DNA of 17,080 bases from JAUIHN01 sp964556075 (lineage in GTDB: Bacteria; Patescibacteriota; Saccharimonadia; Saccharimonadales; Saccharimonadaceae): positions 1-17,080 of the forward strand of contig CAZKUV010000013.1 in assembly GCA_964556075.1 (NCBI GenBank). The letters are read 5' to 3'. Made by a program: the position numbers and the translations under genes. Within the stretch, counting starts at the first letter, position 1. Each line of letters starts with the position of its first letter. Below the pieces are notes generated by a model. That model was not told the origin of the DNA and ran no database searches. It saw only the letters and a list, made by a program, of their open reading frames with translations. Shown here piece by piece: positions 1 to 9,546 of the stretch.

Positions 1-2471
1 TGTCTCACATTGCGCTGATCGCCTTTGCTGCCTACTCGCTGGTCTATGTGGAAGACGTACCAGTCCGCCTTTAGCGATGCTGGAATTATGCCGTCGCCAT
101 CACTACTATCTTCAATAAAACACTTGGAGCCATCGTCTATATTAAAGTCTTCCCCAACATAACCAAGCGGCTCTTCTCTGTCTATACAATCTTTAATGAA
201 ATCGCTATAACGTTTACCATTAACAGTGTCTGAGCGTGGTTGACCGGTATTCTCATCGATGCTTTCACTAACAATCAATCTGTCAATAACATCGACAGGA
301 TCGTCCTGGAGATATCGTTCTGGAATACCGCGTACAGGATTGCAGAATGCGTCTGTTGCAACTCCGAGTCGTTTGTATTCCTCATCGTCGCACAAAGTGA
401 AGTGGTCAATGGTATTTTCTGCTGCCGACGAATATGGATTAACAATGGATTGGAGAGACCTTGAAGCCACGGAAAATGAAGTAGTAGCAAAGTCTGTAAC
501 TGAGGATATTTTACCGCTGTACGGTAAGAACTTGGTCACTATAGAGCCTAAGAAAGTGTTCGGACTTGTCGGGTCGAGCGGACTCCGGGAGGTACGATCA
601 TCCTCCTTGTGGTAAGCCACGGCGGTAGCTTGTGTTGTGTTCATATAGGCAACTGCTTGCTCTGGTCGGAGCGGCGCATTACCGCCATGTTGAGCAAGAT
701 TTGTCATTATTACTCCAGATCCGGAGACTATTGCGTCACCTGCTGCCTCACCAAATGTAGAGTCGTCAATAAGATTACCTGCGATAATATCGGCAATGAT
801 TGGTGTAAGAACTGACGATGCTACCGAAAGTACGGTATCTGTCATGGCTCCCATAGCGAGGCTACCCCCAAGGGCAGCCCAGCCAACAGGTCCAGTAAAG
901 AGGATTCCGACACTAATAATCAATGCTCCAGCCTGTACGAAGGGGTTCTTAACTACGCCGCAAAACTCTTGTATTTTTTGTCTACTATCACTAACACTTC
1001 CAGGTAGTACGCCGATAATTGAATCCGCGATTCCGTTCATTTTGCCGCCAAGCCCGCCACCGGCAAGAAATTCGGTAGCGGTAATAGTAGGCGGTCCAAT
1101 ATCTCCATAGGCTATATATCTATATCCGTATGAATCTGTAGCCGCCTTGGTTGTTTCGGTGGTGCCGTCAGGCAATGTTTCAGTGACGGTTTTTGTAAGA
1201 ATGTCACCGATATATGTCGCGACTTCTGGAGTGATTTCACCCGCTTTCGCCGCACTCGCCGAATTAAGGAAAACCATCGCGTAGCGAGCCAATTGAAGCG
1301 AGCGAATAGTTTTTGCCCCATAGGAAACCGCGTTAAATAGTCCCACGAGCGTACACGCGCTGTCCGGTGCCGCGATTAGACCGACTGACAAGCTCTTAGG
1401 ATCGAAACTGCGAGCGGGGTTGGATAATACTTCATCGGCAGCTTTAAGGACATTCCGGGTAACTTTTGAATCGCTTTCTTCGACATCGCCGACGAGTTTT
1501 CTTAGTTCCTCAGCCTTTTCTATGGCACTATTATGAGCTTGCGCGACATCTTCGGGTATTTCGTTGCCATTTTCATCAAAGAATTTACCAGTTTCTGGAT
1601 CTCTAACATATGGTCTTCCGGTATCACCACCATCAAGTCCATGCTTTGTAGCCTCTTTGAGTTTTGCGTTACGCTCCTCATCGGTTTTTAAATCGGGACC
1701 GAAGATAGGTTTTCTGGATAATCCCAGTTTCGTATAAACTTTCGTAGTGACTTTATCGAAGAAACCGGCAAACCAAGGATTATACGCGCTTCTTGCGGCA
1801 GATCGAAATTCTAAATTACCTCGTAATTCAGAAGAGAAATTAGAAGCGGTGATTGTTTTACCTTTATACTCAAGCGCAGTAACTTTCTTTCTTCCCGTAA
1901 TCGTCTCGCTTTCATTCTTGATAACCTTAATCCCGGCGTCTTCAAGTCGTTGAATCTGTCCGTCGGTCATCGACCGAAATTTACAACGGATAGAAACGGT
2001 TTCCGAACAGAAACCGCTCGTTGGTTTCATCATGCCAGCATAGACTTTGGCTGTGCGAGCACTCATACTGCCGCCTTGCCAATTTAGTTTCTCTGTGACT
2101 GTTTCTGCGAAGTGTATAAAAAGCAAACTCGGCGCCAGTAATATAACAATAAAGACAATAGCTAAGAAACCAGCGATTGCCGCAATGGCGGAGTTTCGTT
2201 TTTTCGAACCTTTAAGTTTGCCGATGAATCGGTCTCTACGACTTGTCGGAGCGCCATTACCCGTAAATTTATTGGTGAAACCAGCAGCCTCTTCCTGCTC
2301 TTTTATAGAGTCCGCGCTGTCGCCGGAAATATTGTTCGCGTTACCTGCTTTTTCTTGATTCGCAAGATCCTTTATAGACGATGATTCTTCGCCCCGATAA
2401 GAGCCTTGGCCTTGTTCGTACCGTTCTTCTATAGGATTTTCGTTGTTTCGGTCAGCGGGTGTTTTTGCCAT
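1..2471 (-). CDS. Large T4SS-linked membrane protein of unknown function (C-terminus beyond window)
   Basis: I read an uninterrupted frame from an ATG at 2469-2471 down to the left edge, giving 823 codons and no stop, so the C-terminus is missing. I do not recognise the family. The first ~90 residues are polar and probably disordered (Asn, Glu, Lys, Ser rich). A basic stretch (KGSKKRN) then precedes one strong membrane segment at about residues 95-120, which suggests the N-terminus stays in the cytoplasm. A large, probably extracytoplasmic part follows, with Cys pairs (for example FCSET and IRCKF), and a second long hydrophobic and Gly/Ala-rich zone lies at about 508-562. The last visible part is acidic, with further Cys and aromatic residues. 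The gene starts 12 bases after the VirB4 stop, and a GAGG ribosome site lies about 7 bases upstream, so it is the distal member of the VirB4 operon. Its position suggests a structural or effector-like part of the T4SS; this is inferred from context only. Confidence 0.85.
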   Translation of the reverse strand, partial: MAKTPADRNNENPIEERYEQGQGSYRGEESSSIKDLANQEKAGNANNISGDSADSIKEQEEAAGFTNKFTGNGAPTSRRDRFIGKLKGSKKRNSAIAAIAGFLAIVFIVILLAPSLLFIHFAETVTEKLNWQGGSMSARTAKVYAGMMKPTSGFCSETVSIRCKFRSMTDGQIQRLEDAGIKVIKNESETITGRKKVTALEYKGKTITASNFSSELRGNLEFRSAARSAYNPWFAGFFDKVTTKVYTKLGLSRKPIFGPDLKTDEERNAKLKEATKHGLDGGDTGRPYVRDPETGKFFDENGNEIPEDVAQAHNSAIEKAEELRKLVGDVEESDSKVTRNVLKAADEVLSNPARSFDPKSLSVGLIAAPDSACTLVGLFNAVSYGAKTIRSLQLARYAMVFLNSASAAKAGEITPEVATYIGDILTKTVTETLPDGTTETTKAATDSYGYRYIAYGDIGPPTITATEFLAGGGLGGKMNGIADSIIGVLPGSVSDSRQKIQEFCGVVKNPFVQAGALIISVGILFTGPVGWAALGGSLAMGAMTDTVLSVASSVLTPIIADIIAGNLIDDSTFGEAAGDAIVSGSGVIMTNLAQHGGNAPLRPEQAVAYMNTTQATAVAYHKEDDRTSRSPLDPTSPNTFLGSIVTKFLPYSGKISSVTDFATTSFSVASRSLQSIVNPYSSAAENTIDHFTLCDDEEYKRLGVATDAFCNPVRGIPERYLQDDPVDVIDRLIVSESIDENTGQPRSDTVNGKRYSDFIKDCIDREEPLGYVGEDFNIDDGSKCFIEDSSDGDGIIPASLKADWYVFHIDQRVGSKGDQRNVR

Positions 2472-2483
2472 ATGCGTACCTCA

Positions 2484-4349
2484 CTAAAACCCTCCGGGGT
2501 TTATTTGAGGGGCGGCTTTTGCAGACTCTTGATCTTTGCTTGCTGCGGGAGTGGTACTTACGAGTTCGGTTTCGGTAGGTGATGCAATGATTTGGATATG
2601 GACATGGTTCTGTCCAGCAAAGAAGAGACCCTGTCCTACCGGGAAATTCGATAGTCGTTTTCGTTCTTCTTCAGTAAGTTTGAATACATCGCTAAGAACG
2701 TCGACTGCACTTGAAGATTGCTTGAGGAGTAATTGCATCGATGAGTTAGCGACAATAGCTCGACCCATCTTGCTTCCCATAAAATCTTCTACGTCCTGGG
2801 TAATTGTCGTAAGGGCAAGAGAATATTTACGTGCACGTTTAGCGAGAGAAAACAGGAAATTTGCTGAGTCGTCGTATTTCATCAGCTGCCATGCCTCATC
2901 AACGATGAGCATTCGTTTTCGCTGATCAGTCCTCGTAACATTCCAGATATGACTTAGTACTATATACATTGCAACCGGACGAAGATCATCTTCTAGGTCT
3001 CTAATATTGAATACGACCATATGATTATTAATATCTATGTTCGATTGCTGAGAAAAAATACCGGCAAATGTTCCGCTGGTATATTTACGGAGTCGCTGCG
3101 CTAATGCGGGACCAGTTCCGCCCAAGTGGAGTAGAGTGTCGTATAAGTCATTGATGGTGGGTGGTGTCGAGCGGTGCGTAAGCGGGTCGCTGGTAATACC
3201 GGCTCGAGCGTATGTATCGATAAGTCCTTGGTCTAGGTCGGCTTCCTCCGCAGGAGTGAGTCCCGACATAAGTTGACCAGTCGCGGTCATCTGGGTACCA
3301 CCAAGCATTAAGCGGAGAAGACCATGAAGTGTTACTAGGTTGGCTCGGAGCGCGTCGTCAGCTTCGTCAGTGTCTATTACCTGTGGAAGATCGAATGGAT
3401 TAATGCGGGTGTTGGCGTTTAGGCTTAGACGTACGTAGCTACCACCAACTGCGTCGCATAACTTTTGATACTCGTTTTCAGGGTCGATAATAATAACATC
3501 AGACCCGACCATCATCGATCGGAGCGCTTCTAATTTCACTGTGAACGACTTACCTGCGCCGGATTTAGCGAAGACGACCATGTTGGCGTTTTCGAGGGTG
3601 AACCGGTCGAAGATGACGAGACCGTTATTATGCATGTTTATGCCGTAAAGAACGCCTTTTTCTTGCGTTAGGTCCGCACTAGTGAATGGGAAGCTTGTTG
3701 AGATTGCACCAGTATTCATGTTTCGGCGGATTTGAAGCTGATCCGCCATTTGTGGAACGGTACTATTGAGTCCCTGTTCTTGCTGACTAGAGGCGACTTT
3801 AGAGAAGATCAGCTGTTGACCGAATATGGTTTCGACTTTGTTTTGAATAAAGCTCAGCTCATCCAGACTATCCCCGTAAAGCGTGACATAAAGCCCATAA
3901 CGGAAAAACTTCTCTGCGCCAACCTGCAACTGGTCACGGAGTTCCTCGGCGTCTTGTAAGGCTGCTTCGAGGCCAGGGTCGCGAATTTTCCCCTTTTCCT
4001 GATTAATAGACATCGACGCTTCGAGCTGGGTTACTTTCTTGCGCAGGTTATTAAGAACTACCTGACTCTCAACTGGATACACGTACATACTGATATCCAG
4101 TACCTCATCGATATTAATGAGCGGGCTAAGCCAGCCGGTATAGATTTGTCGCGGATAACCATAAATATATAGCGTTCGTCCGTACTTCGTGCCAAGACGG
4201 AAATAACTGGAATGAATCTCGATACTGCTCGGAGCGATGAGGTCCCGTAGCGTCGTCATACCCCTCAAGAAGGCTTCTTCGACTTCGGCCTGTTCTCGCG
4301 CGCGTTGCTCGGCGGCAATGTCGATTGGGTCCATCTGTTTCTTAGCCAT
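2484..4349 (-). CDS. virB4: VirB4-family T4SS ATPase (ATPase-domain subunit)
   Basis: 621 residues. VirB4 ATPases hydrolyse ATP at the inner face of the membrane to drive pilus assembly and substrate export. Visible motifs: Walker A (AKSGAGKS) at residues 261-268; an IIIDPENEY motif at about 286-294; Walker B (RMLIVDEAW) at about 479-487; and a later TTITQDVEDF stretch at about 514-523, typical of this ATPase family. Residues 1-30 are charged and helical, and 40-250 form the pre-ATPase domain. The C-terminal ~30 residues are Ser/Ala/Pro rich and look like a flexible tail. The ATG start overlaps the upstream gene's TAA stop by one base (TAATG), so translation is probably coupled. At 621 residues it is shorter than typical full-length VirB4 (about 800), which fits the N-terminal domain being carried by the preceding gene. 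Assignment to the VirB4/TraC class is firm; which subgroup is less certain. Confidence 0.95.
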   Translation of the reverse strand: MAKKQMDPIDIAAEQRAREQAEVEEAFLRGMTTLRDLIAPSSIEIHSSYFRLGTKYGRTLYIYGYPRQIYTGWLSPLINIDEVLDISMYVYPVESQVVLNNLRKKVTQLEASMSINQEKGKIRDPGLEAALQDAEELRDQLQVGAEKFFRYGLYVTLYGDSLDELSFIQNKVETIFGQQLIFSKVASSQQEQGLNSTVPQMADQLQIRRNMNTGAISTSFPFTSADLTQEKGVLYGINMHNNGLVIFDRFTLENANMVVFAKSGAGKSFTVKLEALRSMMVGSDVIIIDPENEYQKLCDAVGGSYVRLSLNANTRINPFDLPQVIDTDEADDALRANLVTLHGLLRLMLGGTQMTATGQLMSGLTPAEEADLDQGLIDTYARAGITSDPLTHRSTPPTINDLYDTLLHLGGTGPALAQRLRKYTSGTFAGIFSQQSNIDINNHMVVFNIRDLEDDLRPVAMYIVLSHIWNVTRTDQRKRMLIVDEAWQLMKYDDSANFLFSLAKRARKYSLALTTITQDVEDFMGSKMGRAIVANSSMQLLLKQSSSAVDVLSDVFKLTEEERKRLSNFPVGQGLFFAGQNHVHIQIIASPTETELVSTTPAASKDQESAKAAPQINPGGF

Positions 4350-5179
4350 TACATACCCCCCTGTTGCAGATGCGGACGTGGGGCTTCTCCCTCGCCCTTT
4401 CTGACAAATGTAGCGGTTGCATTTTCAAAGTTTCCAAGCGGTTGCCTTACGGCTGTATCTGGGTTATAGACATTATAATACAGTTCACCCAACTGTTTAG
4501 TGTTTAATTGAACACTCTGCACTCCAATTTGATATAGACCGCTAAGAACCGAGTCTACTCGGTTCTTGAGCTCATCCTTTGCCTTAAGATAAGTAGCTTC
4601 ATCTATCCTGGTTACAGTTTTTGGCTGACTTGGCAAGAACTTCGTAAAGAAACCTTTTCCTTGCTCGACGACATTACTTATGTCTCCTGCCGGATAATAT
4701 GGAACGACAATAAAGAAGCTCTTATCCATGACGTTCGCTTCTTGGGAGAGAATATCTATGAACTGGATGTAGTCGTCCATGAGGACGTTTAATAGCATAT
4801 TGTCTTGAGAGCGACGGATATTAGAGAGGCGTTCTATGTATGGGCCGATGTCGACTCGTTGCGATCGGATGAAGATTTGGATTGGAAAATACAGGGCGTT
4901 AAGAAAATTTTGATAACTATATTCAACCGCTTCCCTCTCCTTAGAGCTCATCAAATCAAAATTGATTGACTTACACGCAATAACCGACCTGAACGTACCG
5001 TCGTGCATGATGACCATACTTTCACGGATTTCAGAGATTAAGAGCGTATTTTGAGTAGTGTTCGGATTAACCTGCCGAGGAGGAGGTGTAGGTTGAGTAG
5101 CCGCTCCTTGGGCGCCAGGAGCTGCCTGACCTGCGGGCGGTTGGCTGGTAGTCGGTTGCGTTTGATTATTAGGAGGCAC
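4349..5179 (-). CDS. VirB4 N-terminal-domain-like (TraC-like) protein
   Basis: 276 residues, starting with GTG at 5177-5179; no better in-frame ATG lies nearby. Residues 1-40 are Pro/Gln/Ala/Thr rich and low complexity. The folded part begins near residue 44 (TLLISEIRESMVIMHDGTFR) and continues through a segment (FDLMSSKEREAVEYSYQNFL, then FPIQIFIRSQRVDI) that I recognise as the N-terminal domain pattern of VirB4/TraC ATPases. No Walker A or Walker B is present, so it should not hydrolyse ATP itself. It sits directly before virB4 and overlaps its start by one base, so the two products are probably made together and form one functional ATPase complex. The gap from the PrgI gene is 31 bases. 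Only a weak purine-rich ribosome site is visible (GGAAAGAG). Family recognition is from memory of the pattern, not a search. Confidence 0.85.
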   Translation of the reverse strand: MPPNNQTQPTTSQPPAGQAAPGAQGAATQPTPPPRQVNPNTTQNTLLISEIRESMVIMHDGTFRSVIACKSINFDLMSSKEREAVEYSYQNFLNALYFPIQIFIRSQRVDIGPYIERLSNIRRSQDNMLLNVLMDDYIQFIDILSQEANVMDKSFFIVVPYYPAGDISNVVEQGKGFFTKFLPSQPKTVTRIDEATYLKAKDELKNRVDSVLSGLYQIGVQSVQLNTKQLGELYYNVYNPDTAVRQPLGNFENATATFVRKGEGEAPRPHLQQGGM

Positions 5180-5210
5180 TTCCCACTCTTTCCTATTCTA
5201 ATACCCTCAT

Positions 5211-6218
5211 CTAGCGTAGTGAAATCACCACCTCATCACTAGAAGACTGCTCTTCCTTTTTGCGGATTCGCTCGGCTTCGTGAGCTATTGTCTCAACGGA
5301 TAAGCCGGTAGAGTTATTTACGAGGCTTATTATATCAGGTGATACCGTAGTATTGCTAGTGTCTTGGGCGGGTTCTTGTTGCTGTATCCGCTGGACTGGT
5401 TGAGGTTGCTGGGGTGTAGCCGGTGTCGGCTGGGCATTAGCCGATTGAGCAGGAGCTTGAGCTTCTGGATAAATAACCGACTGTCTCATTGCGTGCGGAT
5501 AAGGGTTGAAGCTTATAGTCTCAGGTGCTGACACTTGAGTGGCTGCTGGATTAGTTCCGGGTTGAGATGATGAACCTAACGCCGTATAGGGATCGCTAAT
5601 CGGCGGAATAGTCACCTGCTGTGAAGGTTGATTCATCATATTTATGGCGTCTTGTCGTCGTTTAGCGTCGGCCTTGCCTATCATGTTGTCGAATGTGTTG
5701 ATGATAGGGCTAGTATCATCGAGCATATCTTCGGTGCGTTGAGCCTCAAGAAAGACATCTTCTTTCATTGGACTTTCACTTTGAGATAGATCAACGCCTC
5801 GAACTGCCCAACCGCGACTATCGACAAGGTTTGCCAGATATGAAAGTCGTCTTTCAGTTTCATCCTCACTTAATTCTTTTGTAAGATGCTCCTCGACTAC
5901 CTTAGGAGCCACTATTTCAACTAGAGACTGAACCCCATCTGCTTGCCATACCCGAACTCGCGGCTTGAGATGAAACGATAACACCGCCGCAAGGTATGTT
6001 TCCATGGGCTGGTCTTTCTTGAGAGGTAAGGCTAGTGCTCCGAAAAGAATAATGATCGGAAGAGGCAGTACAGCTAGGACTATGAAAATCTGAGCCAATC
6101 CCCATCCTAATACTATGCCCATGAGAGCTACTATAAGATATATGAACTGACGAAAACTGAATGGTCCGAGCAGTTTATCGTCAGCCTCGACATCTTGAGG
6201 TACCTTGTATACAGCCAT
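5211..6218 (-). CDS. PrgI-family inner-membrane T4SS protein with long disordered C-terminal tail
   Basis: 335 residues. The first ~95 residues match the PrgI-family pattern: a short N-terminal stretch (VYKVPQDVEADDKLLGPFSF), two membrane segments at about 24-40 and 43-66, and then a basic amphipathic part (LKKDQPMETYLAAVLSFHLKP). PrgI proteins are small inner-membrane parts found next to VirB4 in Gram-positive conjugation systems. The family core is only ~100 residues, so this protein carries an extra ~235. Residues 97-190 are charged and helical, 190-290 are Gln/Pro/Ala/Ser rich and probably disordered, and the final ~40 are a charged helix. The ATG start has a weak ribosome site (GGAAC) seven bases upstream. 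The gene lies between the VirB6-like B gene (103 bases upstream) and the VirB4 N-terminal-like gene. I found no convincing promoter in the gap, so it is likely read through from upstream. Confidence 0.85.
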   Translation of the reverse strand: MAVYKVPQDVEADDKLLGPFSFRQFIYLIVALMGIVLGWGLAQIFIVLAVLPLPIIILFGALALPLKKDQPMETYLAAVLSFHLKPRVRVWQADGVQSLVEIVAPKVVEEHLTKELSEDETERRLSYLANLVDSRGWAVRGVDLSQSESPMKEDVFLEAQRTEDMLDDTSPIINTFDNMIGKADAKRRQDAINMMNQPSQQVTIPPISDPYTALGSSSQPGTNPAATQVSAPETISFNPYPHAMRQSVIYPEAQAPAQSANAQPTPATPQQPQPVQRIQQQEPAQDTSNTTVSPDIISLVNNSTGLSVETIAHEAERIRKKEEQSSSDEVVISLR

Positions 6219-6321
6219 AACTAGTTCCAGTATATCATTTCATACAGTTAAGTAATCATATAAGATGAAGGAAAGTATATATCTGGCTTTACAAATACAG
6301 TATGAAGATATTTAGACAGTA

Positions 6322-9300
6322 CTAAAGTCTCTCTGGAGGAGGTCCTGATGGCCCCGGTATCGACGCTGGAGGTGGTGCTGGAGGTGATGCTGGAGGTGGT
6401 GCTGGAGGTGGAGTCGACGNNNNNNNNNNNNNNNNNNNNNNNNNNNNNNNNNNNNNNNNNNNNNNNNNNNNNNNNNNNNNNNNNNNNNNNNNNNNNNNNN
6501 NNNNNNNNNNNNNNNNNNNGCTGGAGGTGGTGCTGGAGGTGATGCTGGAGGTGGTGCTGGAGGTGGAGTCGACGACGTAGTTGTCCCGGATGATGGCGGA
6601 GCCCAATTGTACATTTTTGTGACTAGCTCAACTTTCTTTTCGTCGCCTTGAATCTTCTTGATATAATTAGGATTTTCGTGGATACCGACCGATGCCTGTT
6701 GTAGTATCTTCATTGCATCCTCTGCTCCGTCTACGCCATCAGTAATTGCTTGTTGAAGAGTGCCAAAAGCATTCTCGATGGCTTTCGTGTTTGCGTTTAC
6801 TATAGCTTCGGAAGTAAACCGTCCATCTTTAACAGAATTGATGGTACTTCGTACGGGATGATAAGTCCTCTGAGCAATATGTTCGAGGTTTTTTCCTCCA
6901 AACTGTGGAGCGGCAGCAGGTATGCCATTTTTGACTACTGCATTTGATATAGATTGACTAAATTCTGATAGATCGGGACCCCCTGGTTTTTGCGGTCCAG
7001 CTGTTGCTTCGATGATTGCGAATTTATCACTCATACCACCTTTTTCCAACTGCATTAGGGCGGCTGCTTTTTGTACTGTCTTATCCATCTGTTGATACTT
7101 AAACTGAACCTGACCAGACGCATCTCTTACTGGTTTACCGTTTTCATCGCGGAGAGGTACACTCCCTGTAAGTGCTAAATCTTGACGCTCTTGACCGCTA
7201 AGATTCAATTGTTCAATTACAATCATTGCCGCCTGCACCTCTTTCTCTTCGAGCTGCTCTTGGGTAGCAACAGCTCCGGCGTATGCACGCATTTCCCTGC
7301 CGGAGGCGTTAGCAATATCTGTTTCTTTTTGAACCTCTTTTGCGTCGTAATTTGCTTGCTGAAGAGCCATTTCCCTGTCTCTGTCCTTGTCTTCGCGCTG
7401 AAGGTTCGCATCTTTGAATATTTTAGATCTGCCAGTTAGAAAATCACGTGCCTTCCCTCTCTTTGTCTTGGATGGGTTTGGTCCTTGTGTGAACGCTCTA
7501 ATCGCTTGATTCTTTTGCATTCGATCCACTCCCTGAAGGCTACGGTTACGTAGACTATCGATAGGACCTTTATTCGGGTTGTTCACGATGCCTGCAACCC
7601 GATTTAATACACCACTTGCACCTTTAATAGCAAATGGTGTCAAAAACAGGGGGATGAAGGCAATACATGCGCCCGCTAGCTGATTGAGTGTCCCCACCAC
7701 TTCTCCATTATCGTCTGAAGTACCATACATGACTACTTGAGATGCCAGAGACGAAGCACCGAATATTACCGCGACTACAGGGTATAGTAGGAGCATAGTC
7801 TGAAATATGCTCTTCCACTTTTTAAAGTAATCCTCGGTATTAGGTAGTAGCAGTGCGACGAATGCCAACGGGGATATAAAAACAAGAAGAATGATGAGCA
7901 CTTGTCGCATTATCAGAATAATTACGACTGTAATAACAGAGGTGAGAGCAATAAACAGGAAAGGAATTAGAAATCCAAGAACTGCCCAACCTCCTCCTGC
8001 TAGCGCTCCAGCACCAATAGCTGTAGTTGCGATTACTACCCATCCTGCCGCTCCCCAGGCACCACCACCTGTACTAGCTGAAGCGCCAAAATGTGTGCTT
8101 TGAGAAACACCTGCAGCATTTTCGATTGTATCTTTAAGGTTATTGCCGAGAACATTAGATACATCAACTGCTACCGCACAAAGGTAATATGAAATATTAA
8201 CAAGTATTGCCGATATAATTAACTTCGGCAGCAAACGTTTAATGCCGTAATTGCCGAGTCCAATGTTTGTAATTTGGGAAAAGATTATAAACAAAAATCC
8301 TATGACAAATACTATGTTCGAGTAGTCTCGTACTCTTTGCCACGATTTATACAGCGGGTTGCTTGAGTCTCCTATTGCGATAGGTTGTGCTCGAAGCAGG
8401 TTTCTGTCAAGCAGTATATATAATTCATCGGAGATTCTCGCGAGCAGGTTAACAAGTGGGCAAAGAATCCAGCCAACCCCGTCTATGCGGCAATTGGAGT
8501 CCGAACCACCAGTCGTACTGCCATTCGACGACTCAATTCCTTCGACACTTGTCGAAGGGTTATTCTCATTAGCAGGGTCTTTGCGGTAATCCGAATAAGC
8601 CCCTGCGGTTTGTAGCAATCTGCCGGGCAGTTCGCTACACTTTACATTCTTTCCTGATTGCCCTGCCGTGAATACGGCCACGTCATATCCTGGGTTTGGT
8701 ATGTAGTATTTCACAGTTTGTCTATCCCCATTCATGTCGACTATTTCAACATCGTAGACGTCATCGGTTTGTGTCTCGCGAGCTGGGATAGCATTACAGG
8801 CGGTCGTTAATGTGTAGAGGTCTGCAACATACTGCTGCGCGGGTCCAAAGCTGCCATTTTGAGAATTATTCTGGTATAGACCATAGTAATTATTCTGTCC
8901 ATTTTTTGCTTCCTGAGTACAATCTGAGATGGACATATTACGAAACTGATTGGTAGTATCGTCATATGGTCGAAAACCGACCGTACAAAGGAAGTGAAAA
9001 ATTGCAAGATCGTTCGAAATGTCCGAAGGAGTGCTATACCCGGTCGCCTTCTTGTATTCATCAACAAGTTTACTGCCATCAGCACCATGACAACTCATCT
9101 TTCCATCTGTTGGGTCTACTAAATAACTAGCGTGCCAGCCACTATCTGATGTCTTGGTAGTACTTTCGTCTGTATTACGTCTAGATGCGATTATACTATC
9201 CCCTGTGGATAAATCTGCTACTGTTCTTGTATATGGTGGTGGAGAGTCCCAATCGTAGTAATTGAGACATTGATAAAATAAAGACTTATATATATTGCTT

Positions 9301-9440
9301 TTAGCTTCTTCAACAAGCTTCGCGTCCAGGCTCAACCCACTAGCCTGAGCGGAGACCTGTTGCGGTGAAAGTAATAATGGGCTTATCGTTGAAAAAACGA
9401 TTCCTACAATTAATAAAAATGGTTTAGCTTTTTTAAACAT
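6322..9440 (-). CDS. VirB6/TrbL-like polytopic T4SS channel protein B (contains assembly gap)
   Basis: Signal peptide at residues 1-32 (cleavage VSA|Q), then an exported domain (33-320) with several Cys. The motif GVGWILCPLV at about 321-330 follows, then membrane segments at about 373-391, 405-427, 464-484, 486-511, 513-533, 549-571 and 586-605. The remaining ~380 residues are charged and cytoplasmic and end in Pro-rich repeats. The motifs NYGIKRLLP, ISPLAFVALLLP and AGIVNNPNKGPIDS recur in the neighbouring VirB6-like A, so they are paralogues. Topology, not sequence, suggests the VirB6/TrbL channel role. The frame running to 6312 across the 100 unknown bases is false. Joining the flanks on their exact 55-bp overlap shifts the frame and gives a natural end (PPPASIPGPSGPPPERL) with TAG at 6322-6324, total about 987 residues. 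The ATG at 9438-9440 has no clear ribosome site. Confidence 0.88.
6365..6574 (-). repeat. Pro-rich 12-bp tandem repeat tract, duplicated around the gap
   Basis: On the coding (minus) strand the unit is CCACCTCCAGCA, coding PPPA, with one variant that starts TCA (SPPA). Four units are seen in each copy, 6365-6419 and 6520-6574. The two copies are identical over 55 bases including the flanking GTCGAC, so they are probably one true tract written twice by the assembler. The tract lies just before the C-terminus of VirB6-like B, and its unit length is a multiple of three, so copy-number change would alter tail length without breaking the frame. Confidence 0.85.
6420..6519. other. Assembly gap of exactly 100 unknown bases
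   Basis: A run of N at 6420-6519, the conventional placeholder length for a scaffold join of unknown size. It falls inside the Pro-rich repeat tail of VirB6-like B. The 55 bases before it (6365-6419) are identical to the 55 bases after it (6520-6574), so the two contigs overlap and the gap may contain nothing, or only extra copies of the 12-base repeat unit. Confidence 0.97.
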
Positions 9441-9451
9441 AAAGTTTTTCT

Positions 9452-9480
9452 GTCATACTTCTTATGATTACATTAAACAA
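9452..9480 (-). promoter_or_regulatory. Weak candidate promoter for VirB6-like B
   Basis: On the minus strand TTGTTT (9480-9475) is followed after 17 bases by TATGAC (9457-9452), a 4 of 6 match to the -10 consensus. It lies between the terminator at 9496-9517 and the ATG at 9440, where a promoter for this gene would be needed. The predicted transcript start is only a few bases before the ATG. The boxes are poor, so this is tentative. Confidence 0.3.
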
Positions 9481-9495
9481 TACCTAGTAATAAAA

Positions 9496-9517
9496 TACCA
9501 GCCAATTACGGCTGGTA
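9496..9517 (-). terminator. Intrinsic terminator after VirB6-like A
   Basis: Perfect 8-base inverted repeat: TACCAGCC at 9496-9503 and GGCTGGTA at 9510-9517, with a 6-base loop. Read on the minus strand it lies about 30 bases after the stop of VirB6-like A and is followed by a modest T-rich run (TTTTATTA). The plus-strand side is also T-rich, but no plus gene ends here. It implies the downstream T4SS genes need at least partial readthrough or their own promoter. Confidence 0.65.
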
Positions 9518-9546
9518 CTTGGTTTGTTTTGTTTCGATTGTGACAA

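Noticed and set aside
259..615. Open plus-strand frame of 118 codons
   Set aside because: It lies wholly inside the minus-strand large membrane protein, whose frame is open for more than 820 codons.
6219..6321. Possible promoter before the PrgI gene (several TATACT/TATATA-like boxes)
   Set aside because: None has an acceptable -35 box at 16-18 bases; AT-rich sequence makes such matches common.
6312..6419. Extension of VirB6-like B to a stop at 6312 through the gap
   Set aside because: The frame after the gap depends on the arbitrary 100 unknown bases; the exact 55-bp overlap supports the other frame, ending at 6322.
6365..6574. Repeat tract around the gap as a CRISPR array
   Set aside because: The unit is 12 bases, continuous and coding for PPPA, with no spacers.
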